Assembly: GCF_004803475.1 (NCBI RefSeq)
Contig: NZ_SRKY01000001.1
Coordinates: forward strand, 1 to 64,000
Direction: 5' to 3'
Source of the DNA: Aliishimia ponticola
Lineage (GTDB): Bacteria > Pseudomonadota > Alphaproteobacteria > Rhodobacterales > Rhodobacteraceae
DNA: 64,000 nucleotides
Positions 53,085 to 62,944 of the stretch are shown in pieces; the stretch's first letter is position 1; each line of letters begins with the position of its first letter. Under the pieces are notes generated by a model, which saw nothing but the letters and a program-made list of their open reading frames with translations, made no database searches and was not told the origin of the DNA. The translations under genes and the position numbers were made by a program.

Positions 53085-53741
53085 ATGATCGAACTGGTCA
53101 ATCTGAATAAGGCTTTCGGGACCGGCAAGCGCCGCAAGGTGGTCGCCGATAACCTCAGCATCGCCTTTCCAGAGGGGCGGTCCGTCGCACTGATGGGGCG
53201 CAACGGGGCGGGTAAATCGACGCTGCTGCGGATGATCGCGGGCACGATGAACCCCGATTCCGGCCATGTGCGCCGGACGGGAACGATCTCTTGGCCGGTG
53301 GGGTTCAAAGGCTCGTTCCACGCGGACCTGACGGGGGCGCAGAACACGCGCTTTCTGGCGCGTGTCTACGGGGTCGATACTGATGAATTACAACGCTTTG
53401 TTGCCGATTTCGCAGAGCTTGGGCATCACTTCAATCTGCCGTTCAAAAGCTATTCGTCGGGTATGCGGTCGCGGCTGGCCTTTGGCGTGTCGATGGGCAT
53501 TCGCTTTGACACCTACCTGATCGACGAGGTGACCTCGGTCGGGGATGCGGCGTTCAAACAGAAAAGCTCCGAGCTGCTGCTGGACCGGCTCGAAGAAAGC
53601 GGCGCCATCGTGGTGTCGCATGGTAAGGGCATGATGCGGCGGCTGTGCGACTGCGCCATGGTGCTCGAAAAGGGGCAGCTGGTCTATTACGACGACCTCG
53701 AAGAGGCCATCGAAGTGCACCATAAAAGGCTGCTGGGATAG
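53085..53741 (+). CDS. kpsT: KpsT-type polysaccharide exporter ATPase
   Basis: A 218-residue ATPase. Walker A GRNGAGKST, signature SSGMRSRLAF, Walker B TYLIDEV with the switch His in VVSHGKG. Small size and the degenerate signature are typical of KpsT. It is three bases downstream of kpsE and acts with KpsM (51028-51822). Confidence 0.92.
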   Translation: MIELVNLNKAFGTGKRRKVVADNLSIAFPEGRSVALMGRNGAGKSTLLRMIAGTMNPDSGHVRRTGTISWPVGFKGSFHADLTGAQNTRFLARVYGVDTDELQRFVADFAELGHHFNLPFKSYSSGMRSRLAFGVSMGIRFDTYLIDEVTSVGDAAFKQKSSELLLDRLEESGAIVVSHGKGMMRRLCDCAMVLEKGQLVYYDDLEEAIEVHHKRLLG

Positions 53742-53837
53742 GCCGCGCGGCAGTTCCTTTGAGCTTAAAATATTCTGGCTTGAAATAAAATTGGGCGGTG
53801 ATACCGTGAGTCGCGACACCAAGTGGGAGAGCGGGTC

Positions 53838-54557
53838 ATGCAGCGTGTTTTGGTCACCGGGGGCGGGTCTGGCATCGGGCGGGGCATCGCCCGGCACTTC
53901 GCGGATCAAGGGGCCGAGGTCACGATCACGGGACGCCGCGCCGACGCGCTGAAAGACACAGATGGCGGTCGCGGCATGATCTGCCGCAGCGCCGATGTTG
54001 CGGACGAAGCGCAGGTAAGCGCGCTGTTCGATCAGCCCTTCGATATCGTCATCGCCAATGCGGGGATCGGGCATACGGCCAAGTTGGTGAATACGTCGCT
54101 GGCGGACTGGCAAAACGTGCTGGATGTGAACCTCACGGGCACCTTTCTGACCTTCCGCGAGGCGCTCAAATCCATGCAGGCGGGCGGGCGTCTGATCGCT
54201 GTCGCTTCCACCGCCGGGCTACAGGGCGGGCCGAACATCGCCTCTTATGTCGCGTCGAAGCACGCTGTGATCGGGCTGGTGCGTGCGCTTGCCAAGGAGG
54301 TCGCGCGGCAGGGGATCACCTGCAACGCGGTATGCCCCGGCTTCGTCGATACCGATATGGGCGATGCCGCCGTGGCGGGCGTGGCGCAGAAATTCGGCAT
54401 CTCGCAAGAAGAAGCCGCGGCGCGCATCACCTCGGGCAACCCGATGCGGCGCATGATCACGGTGGATGAGGTCGTCTCTGCCGTCGCCTTCCTTGCCAGT
54501 CCCGGCGCGTCGATGGTCAACGGACACAGCCTTGCGGTGTCGGGGGGCGAGATATGA
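53838..54557 (+). CDS. short-chain dehydrogenase/reductase
   Basis: A 239-residue NAD(P)-dependent oxidoreductase. Cofactor loop TGGGSGIGRGIARHF, NAG motif ANAGIG, active-site Ser in VASTAG and Tyr-x3-Lys in YVASKHAV. It probably acts as a 3-hydroxyacyl-CoA dehydrogenase in the CoA-ester pathway encoded downstream. GGGAGAGCGGG precedes ATG 53838. It is the first gene of an overlapping six-gene operon ending with kynureninase. Confidence 0.84.
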   Translation: MQRVLVTGGGSGIGRGIARHFADQGAEVTITGRRADALKDTDGGRGMICRSADVADEAQVSALFDQPFDIVIANAGIGHTAKLVNTSLADWQNVLDVNLTGTFLTFREALKSMQAGGRLIAVASTAGLQGGPNIASYVASKHAVIGLVRALAKEVARQGITCNAVCPGFVDTDMGDAAVAGVAQKFGISQEEAAARITSGNPMRRMITVDEVVSAVAFLASPGASMVNGHSLAVSGGEI

Positions 54558-55003
54558 GCGACGCAAAGGACCGTTTGCGGCTTTGGCTGCGCCTGCTGAA
54601 GCTGACCCGCCGGACAGAGGCCGAATTGCGCGACCGTCTGCGCAGCGACTTCGCCACGACCTTGCCCCGCTTTGACGTGATGGCGGCTCTGTCCCAGCAT
54701 GAGGATGGCCTGAAGATGAGCCACCTGTCTGCCGTGCTGCGTGTCTCCAACGGCAATGTGACGGGGATCGTGGACCGTCTTGTGGATGAAGGATTTGTCG
54801 AACGCCGTCCCGTCGCAGGCGACCGGCGCGCGATGATCGTGCGGCTGACCAAATCCGGGCGCGATGAATTTGCACGGCAGGCCGCCGCGCATGAAGGTTG
54901 GATCGATGCCTTGTTGCAGGACATTCCCGCCGAAGAAGCCCGGCAGCTTTCCGCGCGTCTGGCGCATCTGACACAGGACAAGGAATCTGCCGATGCGGTG
55001 TGA
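54554..55003 (+). CDS. MarR-family regulator
   Basis: A 149-residue winged-helix regulator: HTH in [21 protein letters not shown], wing [16 protein letters not shown]. The ATG overlaps the dehydrogenase stop (ATGA) and its stop lies inside the next gene, so it is made together with the enzymes it probably controls. Regulators of this type often bind aromatic acids or their CoA esters (for example 2-aminobenzoyl-CoA). Confidence 0.86.
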   Translation: MSDAKDRLRLWLRLLKLTRRTEAELRDRLRSDFATTLPRFDVMAALSQHEDGLKMSHLSAVLRVSNGNVTGIVDRLVDEGFVERRPVAGDRRAMIVRLTKSGRDEFARQAAAHEGWIDALLQDIPAEEARQLSARLAHLTQDKESADAV

Positions 55004-55793
55004 TGTGACCCATTTCAAATGCGAGATCCGCGATGGCATCGCCACGGTGCGGCTGGATCGGCCAGAGCGGAAAAATCCGCTGACCTTCGAAAGCTACGCC
55101 GAACTGCGCGACTGGTTCCGCGACCTGCATTACGCCGATGACGTTCATGCGGTCGTCTTTGAAGGCACGGGCGGGAACTTTTCGTCGGGCGGTGACGTGC
55201 ATGAAATCATCGGGCCGCTGACCCGGATGACGATGAAGGAACTTATGGCTTTTACCCGGATGACCGGCGATCTGGTCAAGGCGATGCAGAATTGCGGCAA
55301 GCCGATCATCGCGGCGGTGGACGGTGTCTGCGCCGGGGCAGGGGCGATCATCGCGATGGCCTCTGATCTGCGCATGGGCACGGCGGGGGCCAAGGTCGCT
55401 TTTCTCTTTACCCGTGTCGGGCTTGCGGGTTGCGACATGGGGGCCTGTGCGATGCTGCCACGCATCATCGGGCAGGGGCGCGCGGCGGAACTGCTGTATA
55501 CCGGGCGCGTCATGTCGGGCGAAGAGGCCGAACGCTGGGGCTTTTTCAATCGCCTCAGCGCCCCGGACACCTTGTCGGATGAGGCACATGCCTTGGCTCG
55601 CCAAATCGCCGAGGGGCCGAATTTCGCGCATATGATGACCAAGACGATGCTCAATCAGGAATGGTCCATGAGCCTTGACCAAGCGATCGAGGCCGAGGCG
55701 CAGGCGCAGGCCATCTGTATGCAGACCTCCGATTTTGAACGCGCTTTCGATGCCTTCGCCAATAAGCGCCATCCCGTGTTCGAAGGGGATTGA
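54993..55793 (+). CDS. enoyl-CoA hydratase/isomerase family protein
   Basis: A 266-residue crotonase-fold protein. The CoA and oxyanion regions are visible ([24 protein letters not shown]). The two catalytic glutamates of classical hydratases are not where expected: AGAIIA replaces GGCELA, and FTRVGL replaces PEIxLG. An Asp in AGCDMGA may act instead. It overlaps marR by 11 bases. A role in processing the ring-cleaved 2-aminobenzoyl-CoA product is inferred from the neighbours. Confidence 0.78.
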   Translation: MRCDVTHFKCEIRDGIATVRLDRPERKNPLTFESYAELRDWFRDLHYADDVHAVVFEGTGGNFSSGGDVHEIIGPLTRMTMKELMAFTRMTGDLVKAMQNCGKPIIAAVDGVCAGAGAIIAMASDLRMGTAGAKVAFLFTRVGLAGCDMGACAMLPRIIGQGRAAELLYTGRVMSGEEAERWGFFNRLSAPDTLSDEAHALARQIAEGPNFAHMMTKTMLNQEWSMSLDQAIEAEAQAQAICMQTSDFERAFDAFANKRHPVFEGD

Positions 55794-55794
55794 G

Positions 55795-56940
55795 ATGCCG
55801 GACCGTTCCTTCCTCTCCTGGCCCTTCTTCGAGGATCGCCACCGCGCCCTGGCGCAACAGTTGGAGGAATGGGCGCAAGATCACCTGCCTGTCCCGCATG
55901 ACGATGTGGATGCCGCCTGCCGGGGGCTGGTGGCCGCGCTGGGCAAGGGGGGCTGGTTGGTACATACCGGCGGCACGCTGGATGTGCGCACGCTTTGCCT
56001 GATCCGCGAGACATTGGCGCGCCATGATGGGCTGGCCGATTTCGCCTTTGCCATGCAAGGGCTGGGCACCGGGGCGATCTCGCTGTTCGGCACGCCCGCA
56101 CAGCAGAAGGAATGGCTGCCCAAGACCCGCGCCGGGTCGGCGATTTCCGCCTTTGCCCTGACGGAGCCGCGCTCTGGCTCTGACGTGGCCAATTCCACCA
56201 TGACCGCGACGGATTATGGTGATCGCTACGTGCTGAACGGCGAGAAAACCTGGATCTCCAATGGCGGGCTTGCCGATGTCTACACGGTCTTTGCCCGCAC
56301 GGGTGAGGGACCGGGGGCCAAGGGCTTGTCGGCCTTTGTGATGCCCGATGGCCTGCCGGGGTTCGAAGTCGTGGAACGTCTGGACACCATTGCGCCGCAT
56401 CCGTTGGCCACGCTGCGCTTCACCGATGTGGAGCTTCCCAAAACCGCGCTGCTCGGCAGGCCGGGCGGCGGGTTCGCCGTGGCGATGGGCGTGCTGGATG
56501 TGTTCCGCTCGACCGTTGCGGCGGCGGCGCTGGGCTTTGCCCGCCGCGCACTGGACGAAGCGCTGGCGCGCGTGACAACGCGGCAGGTGGGCGGCGCGCC
56601 GCTGGCCGATCTGCAAATGGTTCAGGGCCACATCGCCGATATGGCGCTGGATGTGGATGCGGCGGCGCTGCTGACCTACCGCGCGGCATGGGCTAAGGAC
56701 AGCGGTGCCCCCCGCGTCACCCGCGAGGCAGCGATGGCCAAGCTCTTTTCCACCGATCAGGCGCAGCAGGTAATCGACCGTGCGGTGCAGCTTCATGGCG
56801 GAGACGGGGTGCGCCACGGCCAGATGGTCGAAAGCCTCTACCGCGAAATCCGCGCACTGCGGATTTACGAAGGGGCCTCTGATGTGCAGCGCGTCGTCAT
56901 CGCCCGTCAAACCCTCGCCGCGTATATGGAGACCGCCTGA
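55795..56940 (+). CDS. acyl-CoA dehydrogenase
   Basis: A 381-residue FAD enzyme. It shows [25 protein letters not shown], and the catalytic glutamate in [11 protein letters not shown] near the C-terminus, with [11 protein letters not shown] before it. ATG 55795 follows the crotonase stop immediately; its own stop shares a base with the CoA-ligase start (TGATG). It is likely a step in beta-oxidation-like breakdown of an aromatic-derived acyl-CoA. Confidence 0.88.
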   Translation: MPDRSFLSWPFFEDRHRALAQQLEEWAQDHLPVPHDDVDAACRGLVAALGKGGWLVHTGGTLDVRTLCLIRETLARHDGLADFAFAMQGLGTGAISLFGTPAQQKEWLPKTRAGSAISAFALTEPRSGSDVANSTMTATDYGDRYVLNGEKTWISNGGLADVYTVFARTGEGPGAKGLSAFVMPDGLPGFEVVERLDTIAPHPLATLRFTDVELPKTALLGRPGGGFAVAMGVLDVFRSTVAAAALGFARRALDEALARVTTRQVGGAPLADLQMVQGHIADMALDVDAAALLTYRAAWAKDSGAPRVTREAAMAKLFSTDQAQQVIDRAVQLHGGDGVRHGQMVESLYREIRALRIYEGASDVQRVVIARQTLAAYMETA

Positions 56941-58559
56941 TGCTTGGACCGACCGCTCATACAGACAGTTTCGCGCGGGACAATCTGCCACCGGTGGAGG
57001 CTTGGCCGGACTTCCTGTTGGACGGATTCGACTACCCGGAGCATCTGAACGCGGCTGTTGAACTGACGGACAAGATGGTGGCCAAGGGCTTTGGCGATCA
57101 TACCGCGCTGATCGGCAATGGGCGCAGACGGACCTATAAGGAACTCACCGATTGGACCAACCGGCTGGCGCATGTATTGGTCGAGGATGTCGGAGTAAAG
57201 CCCGGAAATCGTGTGCTTATCCGATCTGCCAACAATCCTGCCATGGTCGCCTGTTGGCTGGCGGCAACCAAGGTTGGCGCGGTTGTGGTGAATACCATGC
57301 CAATGCTGCGGGCCGGAGAGCTACACGCCATTGTCGAAAAGGCGCAGATTGAATTTGCGCTATGCGACACCCGCCTGATGGACGAGCTTGCCGATTGCGC
57401 GGCAACCTCGCCGATCCTGCGCAAGGTGCTCGGGTTTGATGGCACGTCCAACCATGATGCCGAACTGGACCGGCTGGCGCTGGAAAAACCGGTGCGCTTC
57501 GACCCGGTGAAGACCGGGCGGGACGATGTGGCGCTGCTGGGGTTTACCTCTGGCACCACGGGCGCGCCCAAGGCGACGATGCATTTTCACCGTGACCTGA
57601 TGATCATTGCCGATGGCTATGCCCGCGAGGTTCTGAACGTCACGCCAGAGGATGTCTTTGTCGGCTCGCCGCCGCTGGCCTTTACCTTCGGGCTGGGCGG
57701 TCTGGCGATCTTTCCGTTGCGCTTCGGGGCGGCGGCGACCTTGCTGGAACAGGCCAGCCCGCCCAACATGATCGAAATCATCGAAACCTTCAAAGCCACG
57801 GTCTGTTTCACCGCACCCACAGCCTATCGCGCGATGCTGGCCGCGATGGAGGAAGGGGCGGATCTGTCCTCGCTCCGCGCTGCGGTGTCGGCGGGCGAAA
57901 CACTTCCGGCCCCGGTCTACGAGGCGTGGAAGGAGAAAACCGGCAAACCGATGCTCGACGGGATCGGCGCGACGGAGATGCTGCACATTTTCATCACCAA
58001 CCGGTTCGACGATCACCGCCCCGCCTGCACCGGACGCCCGGTGACGGGCTATGAGGCGCGGGTGGTGGATGACGCGGGCCGGGATGTGCCACGCGGGCAG
58101 GTGGGGCGATTGGCCGTGCGCGGCCCGACCGGCTGCCGCTATCTCGCCGATGATCGCCAGGCTGCCTATGTGAAAGACGGCTGGAACATCACCGGCGACA
58201 GTTTCGTGATGGATGCGGATGGATATCTGCATTTTGCGGCGCGCAACGACGATATGATCGTCAGCGCGGGCTACAACATCGCGGGGCCAGAGGTCGAAGC
58301 GGCCCTGCTGGCCCATGGCGCCGTGCTGGAATGCGCCGTCATCGGCGCGCCGGACGAGGCGCGCGGCCAGATCGTGCAGGCCCATGTGGTGCTGGCCGAT
58401 GGGCACGCGCCGGACGATGGGCTGGTCAAGGCGCTCCAAGACCATGTCAAAGCCGTCATCGCGCCGTATAAGTACCCGCGCGACATTCGCTTTGTCCCGC
58501 ATTTGCCCAAGACCGAAACCGGGAAGATCCAACGCTTCCGCCTGAAAGAAACAACATGA
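56940..58559 (+). CDS. abmG: 2-aminobenzoate/benzoate CoA ligase
   Basis: A 539-residue AMP-forming CoA ligase. ATP loop TSGTTGAPKATMHFH, A5-like GIGATEMLHIF, hinge region and the C-terminal lysine in KTETGKIQRF. It is of the benzoate/2-aminobenzoate-CoA ligase group. Immediate coupling to kynureninase (ATGA), which produces anthranilate (2-aminobenzoate), supports anthranilate as substrate. It starts the CoA-dependent aerobic route studied in Azoarcus evansii. Confidence 0.82.
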   Translation: MLGPTAHTDSFARDNLPPVEAWPDFLLDGFDYPEHLNAAVELTDKMVAKGFGDHTALIGNGRRRTYKELTDWTNRLAHVLVEDVGVKPGNRVLIRSANNPAMVACWLAATKVGAVVVNTMPMLRAGELHAIVEKAQIEFALCDTRLMDELADCAATSPILRKVLGFDGTSNHDAELDRLALEKPVRFDPVKTGRDDVALLGFTSGTTGAPKATMHFHRDLMIIADGYAREVLNVTPEDVFVGSPPLAFTFGLGGLAIFPLRFGAAATLLEQASPPNMIEIIETFKATVCFTAPTAYRAMLAAMEEGADLSSLRAAVSAGETLPAPVYEAWKEKTGKPMLDGIGATEMLHIFITNRFDDHRPACTGRPVTGYEARVVDDAGRDVPRGQVGRLAVRGPTGCRYLADDRQAAYVKDGWNITGDSFVMDADGYLHFAARNDDMIVSAGYNIAGPEVEAALLAHGAVLECAVIGAPDEARGQIVQAHVVLADGHAPDDGLVKALQDHVKAVIAPYKYPRDIRFVPHLPKTETGKIQRFRLKETT

Positions 58560-59743
58560 CAGTACTGCGCAAACACCTCTTCGATCTGCCGGAAGGGGTG
58601 ATCTATCTGGATGGAAATTCATTGGGGCCGCTGCCCAAATCCGTAGGGGCGCGGCTGTCATCCATGATTGCGGACGAATGGGGCGCGCAGCTTATTCGGG
58701 GCTGGAACGGGGCGGGCTGGATGGATCAGCCGCGCCGCGTGGGCGACCGTGTGGCGTCCCTGATCGGGGCGTCCGATGGCACGGTGACCATGGGCGACAC
58801 GCTGTCCATCAAGGTCTATCAGGCGCTGGACGCGGCGCTGAAAATGCGGCCGGACCGCCGCAAGATTGTCAGCGATTCCGGGAACTTCCCGACCGATCTT
58901 TACATGGCGGGCGGATTGATCCGCAGCCTCGATAAAGGCCACCGGTTAGAGACGCCGAAGCCCGAAGACGTCATCGCGGCCATCGACGAGGACACCGCTG
59001 TTGTGATGCTGACGCAGGTGGATTACCGCACCGGGCGGCTGCACGACATGGCGGCGATCAGCAAGCTGGCCCGCGACAAGGGCGCGGTGATGATCTGGGA
59101 TCTGGCGCATTCCGCCGGGGCCTTGCCTGTCGATCTGGCGGGCAGCGGCTGTGAGTTCGCGGTGGGCTGCACCTATAAATACCTCAACGGTGGTCCGGGC
59201 GCTCCGGCGTTTATCTATGTCCGGCCCGATCTGGCGGCGGATGTCGATCCGGGGCTGGCGGGCTGGTTGGGACATGAGGCCCCCTTTGCCTTCGATATCG
59301 ACTACCGTCCGGCGCCCGGTGTGGCGCGGATGCGCGTGGGCACCCCGCCGGTGATGCAGATGACCGCGCTGGAAGAAGCGCTTGGCGTTTGGGACGGGCT
59401 CGATATGCAGGACGTGCGCGCGGCCTCCATCGCGCTGCAAGAGGTCTTTATCCGTCAGGTCGAAGCCAAGGTGCCGGACCTGACGCTCGCCAGCCCGCGC
59501 GATCCGGCGACACGCGGCAGTCAGGTCAGTTTTGCGCATCCCGAAGGCTATGCCGCGATGCAGGCCTTGATCGCGCGCGGCGTGATCGGGGATTTCCGCG
59601 CGCCCGACATCATGCGTTTCGGGTTCACGCCGCTCTTTATCGACGAGGACGATGTTCTTGCGGCGGCGGATCATGTGGCAGCGGTGTTCACGGATCGTCT
59701 GTGGGACAACCCAGAGTTTCAAAAGCGCGCCGCCGTCACGTGA
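58556..59743 (+). CDS. kynU: kynureninase
   Basis: A 395-residue PLP enzyme that cleaves kynurenine to anthranilate and alanine. LDGNSLGPLP at the N-terminus, substrate-binding WDLAHSAGALP with the PLP aspartate D182, and the Schiff-base lysine K208 in CTYKYLNGGPG. The final region has RFGFTPLF. It is translated with the CoA ligase. No tryptophan 2,3-dioxygenase or kynurenine formamidase is in the window. Confidence 0.95.
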   Translation: MTVLRKHLFDLPEGVIYLDGNSLGPLPKSVGARLSSMIADEWGAQLIRGWNGAGWMDQPRRVGDRVASLIGASDGTVTMGDTLSIKVYQALDAALKMRPDRRKIVSDSGNFPTDLYMAGGLIRSLDKGHRLETPKPEDVIAAIDEDTAVVMLTQVDYRTGRLHDMAAISKLARDKGAVMIWDLAHSAGALPVDLAGSGCEFAVGCTYKYLNGGPGAPAFIYVRPDLAADVDPGLAGWLGHEAPFAFDIDYRPAPGVARMRVGTPPVMQMTALEEALGVWDGLDMQDVRAASIALQEVFIRQVEAKVPDLTLASPRDPATRGSQVSFAHPEGYAAMQALIARGVIGDFRAPDIMRFGFTPLFIDEDDVLAAADHVAAVFTDRLWDNPEFQKRAAVT

Positions 59744-59827
59744 CGGCTTGACGCCCTGCGCAGGCGGAACTCTGATACGAAATGAAAACGAGGGGCGCAG
59801 AGCCCCCATAAAACCGGGAGTATGAAG

Positions 59828-60958
59828 ATGAAACTGCACTCACTTATGTTGGCCGCCGGGCTTGCGGCGACGGCGTCGATGGGCATGGCCGAAAAGATCA
59901 AGGTCGGCATGATTACCACCTTGTCGGGCGGCGGCGCCGGGCTTGGTATCGACGTGCGCGACGGCTTTTTGTTGGCGGTCAAAGGCAATGACGATATCGA
60001 ACTGGTGATCGAGGACGATCAGCGCAAACCCGAAATCGCGGTGCAACTGGCCGACAAGATGATCCAGTCCGAAAAGGTCGATGTGATGACCGGCATCATC
60101 TGGTCCAACTTGGCGATGGCCGTGGTGCCCGCCGCGACGGCGCAGGGCAAATTCTATGTCTCGCCCAATGCTGGCCCCTCGGCCCTGGCGGGCAAGGGCT
60201 GCCATCCCAACTATTTCAACGTCGCATGGCAGAACGATGCCTATCACGAGGCCGCAGGCAAATGGGCGTCTGAAAACGGTGTCGGCAAAGTGGTCGTCAT
60301 GGCCCCCAACTATCCGGCGGGCAAGGATGCGATTACCGGCTTCAAGCGGTTCTTCACCGGTGAGATCGCCGACGAGGTCTATACCAAGCTGGGCCAGCAG
60401 GACTACGCCGCCGAAATCGCGCAAATCCGCGCGTCCGGGGCCGATATGGTCTATTACTTCCTGCCCGGTGGCATGGGCATTTCCTTCATGAAGCAATATG
60501 CCGGGTCGGGCGCGGATGTGCAGGTCATGGGGCCGGCATTCTCCTTCGATCAGGGCATCCTGGGCGCAATTGGCGACGCGGCGCTGGGCGTGAAGAACAC
60601 CGCGCATTGGTCCAAGGATCTGGACGTGCCGGGCAATGCGGATTTCGTCGCGGCTTTCCAGGCGGAATATGGTCGCCTGCCGTCGGTCTATGCCGCGCAA
60701 GGGTTCGATACCGGACTGCTGCTCGCCTCTGCCGCAGCCAAGGCCGATGTGGCGGATGCGGATGCGTTCCGCGCCGCGCTGAAAGAGGCCGATTTCCAAT
60801 CGGTACGGGGGGAATTCTCCTTCGGGGCGAATAACCACCCGGTGCAGACCATCTATGTGCGCGAAGTCGTCAAGGAAGGCGACGTGGTGACCAACAAACT
60901 GCTGGGCGCTGCGGCTGAAAACCACTCCGACGCCTACGCTGCCGACTGCAAGATGTAA
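59828..60958 (+). CDS. LIV-type ABC binding protein
   Basis: A 376-residue periplasmic binding protein of the branched-chain amino acid/aromatic family (Peripla_BP_6). The signal peptide is MKLHSLMLAAGLAATASMGMA, and mature IKVGMITTLSGGGAGLGIDV follows. GGGAG at 59816-59820 supports ATG 59828 over 59822. It lies 84 bases after kynU, the gap containing a small GGGGC/GCCCC hairpin. The context suggests uptake of kynurenine, anthranilate or another aromatic acid, but a branched-chain amino acid ligand cannot be excluded. Confidence 0.85.
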   Translation: MKLHSLMLAAGLAATASMGMAEKIKVGMITTLSGGGAGLGIDVRDGFLLAVKGNDDIELVIEDDQRKPEIAVQLADKMIQSEKVDVMTGIIWSNLAMAVVPAATAQGKFYVSPNAGPSALAGKGCHPNYFNVAWQNDAYHEAAGKWASENGVGKVVVMAPNYPAGKDAITGFKRFFTGEIADEVYTKLGQQDYAAEIAQIRASGADMVYYFLPGGMGISFMKQYAGSGADVQVMGPAFSFDQGILGAIGDAALGVKNTAHWSKDLDVPGNADFVAAFQAEYGRLPSVYAAQGFDTGLLLASAAAKADVADADAFRAALKEADFQSVRGEFSFGANNHPVQTIYVREVVKEGDVVTNKLLGAAAENHSDAYAADCKM

Positions 60959-60967
60959 GGCACCACC

Positions 60968-60990
60968 GGCCCCGGACCCGCGCCGGGGCC
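60968..60990 (+). other. intercistronic hairpin after the binding-protein gene
   Basis: GGCCCCGG-ACCCGCG-CCGGGGCC, an eight-pair stem ten bases after the binding-protein stop and without a T run. It likely protects the upstream mRNA, so that more binding protein than permease is made. Confidence 0.65.
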
Positions 60991-61043
60991 AGCTTCACTG
61001 AAACGTCAATACCCCCGGATATCCGCCGGGGCGGGGAGTGCGT

Positions 61044-61964
61044 ATGTCGACGCTTCTTCTGATCGAGCAAGTGCTGAACGGTCTGCAATTCGGTGTGATG
61101 CTGTTCCTGATGGCCGCCGGGCTGACGCTGATTTTCGGCGTCATGGGGCTGATCAACCTTGCGCATGGATCGCTGTACATGGTGGGGGCCTTCGCCGCGG
61201 CGGCCACCGCTGCCGCCACGGGCAGTTTCGTGCTGGCGCTGGTCGCGGCGCTGATTGCCGCCGCCGCCGCCGGGGCGATCGTGGAACTTACCGTGATCCG
61301 CCGATTATATGACCGCGACCATCTTGATCAGGTGCTGGCGACCTTCGCGCTGATCCTTGTGTTCTCGGAAGGCACGCGCTGGATCTTCGGCTCCTTCCCG
61401 CTCTACCTTGATGTGCCTGCGGCGCTGGCCGGTCCGGTCACGCTGCCCGGCGGGATCGAATACCCGGCCTACCGGCTGCTTATCATCGGCATGGGGCTTG
61501 CGGTTGCCGCCGGGCTGTTCCTGCTGATCTCGCGCACGCGGATCGGCATTCAAATCCGCGCAGGCGAGGCTGACCGCGAGATGATCGGCGCGCTTGGTGT
61601 CGATATTTCAAAGCTTTACACGTTGGTCTTCGCCCTTGGCGCGGCGCTGGCGGGCCTGGCGGGCGCGCTGGTTGGCGCGATCCAGTCGGTGCAGGTCGGC
61701 ATGGGTGAGCCCGTATTGATCCTGGCCTTCGTCGTCATCGTCATCGGTGGGATCGGGTCGATCAAGGGCGCCTTCGTCGGCGCGTTGCTGGTCGGGCTGA
61801 CCGACACGCTTGGCGGCGTTCTGCTTCCAGAGTTTTTTGCCCTGTTCACAGAGGCTTCCAGCGCAAAGCTCATCGGGGCGTCTGTTGCATCCATGGCAAT
61901 CTACATCCTGATGGCCGGGGTGCTGATCTTCAAGCCGACCGGCCTTTTCGGGGGGCAGACATGA
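61044..61964 (+). CDS. livH: LIV-type ABC permease LivH
   Basis: A 306-residue inner-membrane permease: EQVLNGLQFGVMLFLMAAGLTLIFGVMG-type start (split here in two spans), MGLINLAHGSLYMVGAF and VVIVIGGIGSIKGAFVGALLVG. GGGGAG five bases upstream supports ATG 61044 rather than GTG 61038. Its stop overlaps the livM ATG (ATGA). Confidence 0.92.
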   Translation: MSTLLLIEQVLNGLQFGVMLFLMAAGLTLIFGVMGLINLAHGSLYMVGAFAAAATAAATGSFVLALVAALIAAAAAGAIVELTVIRRLYDRDHLDQVLATFALILVFSEGTRWIFGSFPLYLDVPAALAGPVTLPGGIEYPAYRLLIIGMGLAVAAGLFLLISRTRIGIQIRAGEADREMIGALGVDISKLYTLVFALGAALAGLAGALVGAIQSVQVGMGEPVLILAFVVIVIGGIGSIKGAFVGALLVGLTDTLGGVLLPEFFALFTEASSAKLIGASVASMAIYILMAGVLIFKPTGLFGGQT

Positions 61965-62944
61965 CCCGCGCGGCCATGATCAATGCCGCGCTATTCGCGA
62001 TGCTGCCGATTACGGCGGGCGTCGCCCTTGCGTTGGATGAACCCTTTATCATCACATTGGCCACCAAGGTCGCGATCCTCGCCCTCGCGGCGGTTGGCCT
62101 GAACATCGCGTTGGGGCTTGGGGGGCTGGTCAGCCTTGGCCATGCCGCCTTTTTTGGGATCGGCGGTTATGCGATGGGCATCCTCGCCCACCACGCGCAA
62201 AGCTACACGCCGCTGATGGAACTGCCTTTCCTGATCGAAGGGACCAAATCCATGCCGGTGATCTGGCTGGTGGCGATCATCGCATCGGCCCTTGCGGCGC
62301 TGGCGATCGGCGCGCTTAGCCTGCGCACCACTGGCGTCTATTTCATCATGATTACATTGGCTTTCGGGCAGATGCTGTACTATTTCGCGATCTCCTGGCC
62401 AGCCTATGGCGGCGAGGATGGGCTGTCGATTTACGTGCGCAACGGCTTTCCCGGTCTCAACACGCTGGTGCCGATCCAGTTCTTCGGCCTGTGCTTCGCG
62501 GTTCTGGCGGTGGTGCTGTGGGCCTCTGGACGGCTGGCGCGCTCGGCCTTTGGGCTGGCACTGACCGCCGCGCGCCAAAACCCCGAGCGGGTCGAGGCGG
62601 TTGGCCTCACGCCTTACCGGCTGCGCCTTGTGGCGTTCACCATCTCCGGTGCCGTGACGGGGCTTGCGGGCGCGCTTTTTGCCGATCTCAACCGCTTTGT
62701 GTCGCCGACCATGTTCAGTTGGCAAATGTCGGGCGAGATCATGATCTTCATCATCCTTGGCGGTGTCGGGCGACTGTTCGGGCCGGTCGCGGGGGCGGCG
62801 CTGTTCATCTTGCTGGAACACCTGCTGTCCGGCGTGACGGAATTCTGGCTGATCTATGTGGGCGCGCTGCTGCTTCTGGTGGTGCTGTTTGCCCGTGGGG
62901 GGCTGATCGGCAGCCTCGCCGGACGGGAGGTCGCCCATGATTGA
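61961..62944 (+). CDS. livM: LIV-type ABC permease LivM
   Basis: A 327-residue second permease with about nine hydrophobic spans; GLGGLVSLGHAAFFGIGGYAMG and the cytoplasmic loop ARQNPERVEAVGLTPYRLRL mark the family. It overlaps livG by eight bases. Confidence 0.92.
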   Translation: MTRAAMINAALFAMLPITAGVALALDEPFIITLATKVAILALAAVGLNIALGLGGLVSLGHAAFFGIGGYAMGILAHHAQSYTPLMELPFLIEGTKSMPVIWLVAIIASALAALAIGALSLRTTGVYFIMITLAFGQMLYYFAISWPAYGGEDGLSIYVRNGFPGLNTLVPIQFFGLCFAVLAVVLWASGRLARSAFGLALTAARQNPERVEAVGLTPYRLRLVAFTISGAVTGLAGALFADLNRFVSPTMFSWQMSGEIMIFIILGGVGRLFGPVAGAALFILLEHLLSGVTEFWLIYVGALLLLVVLFARGGLIGSLAGREVAHD

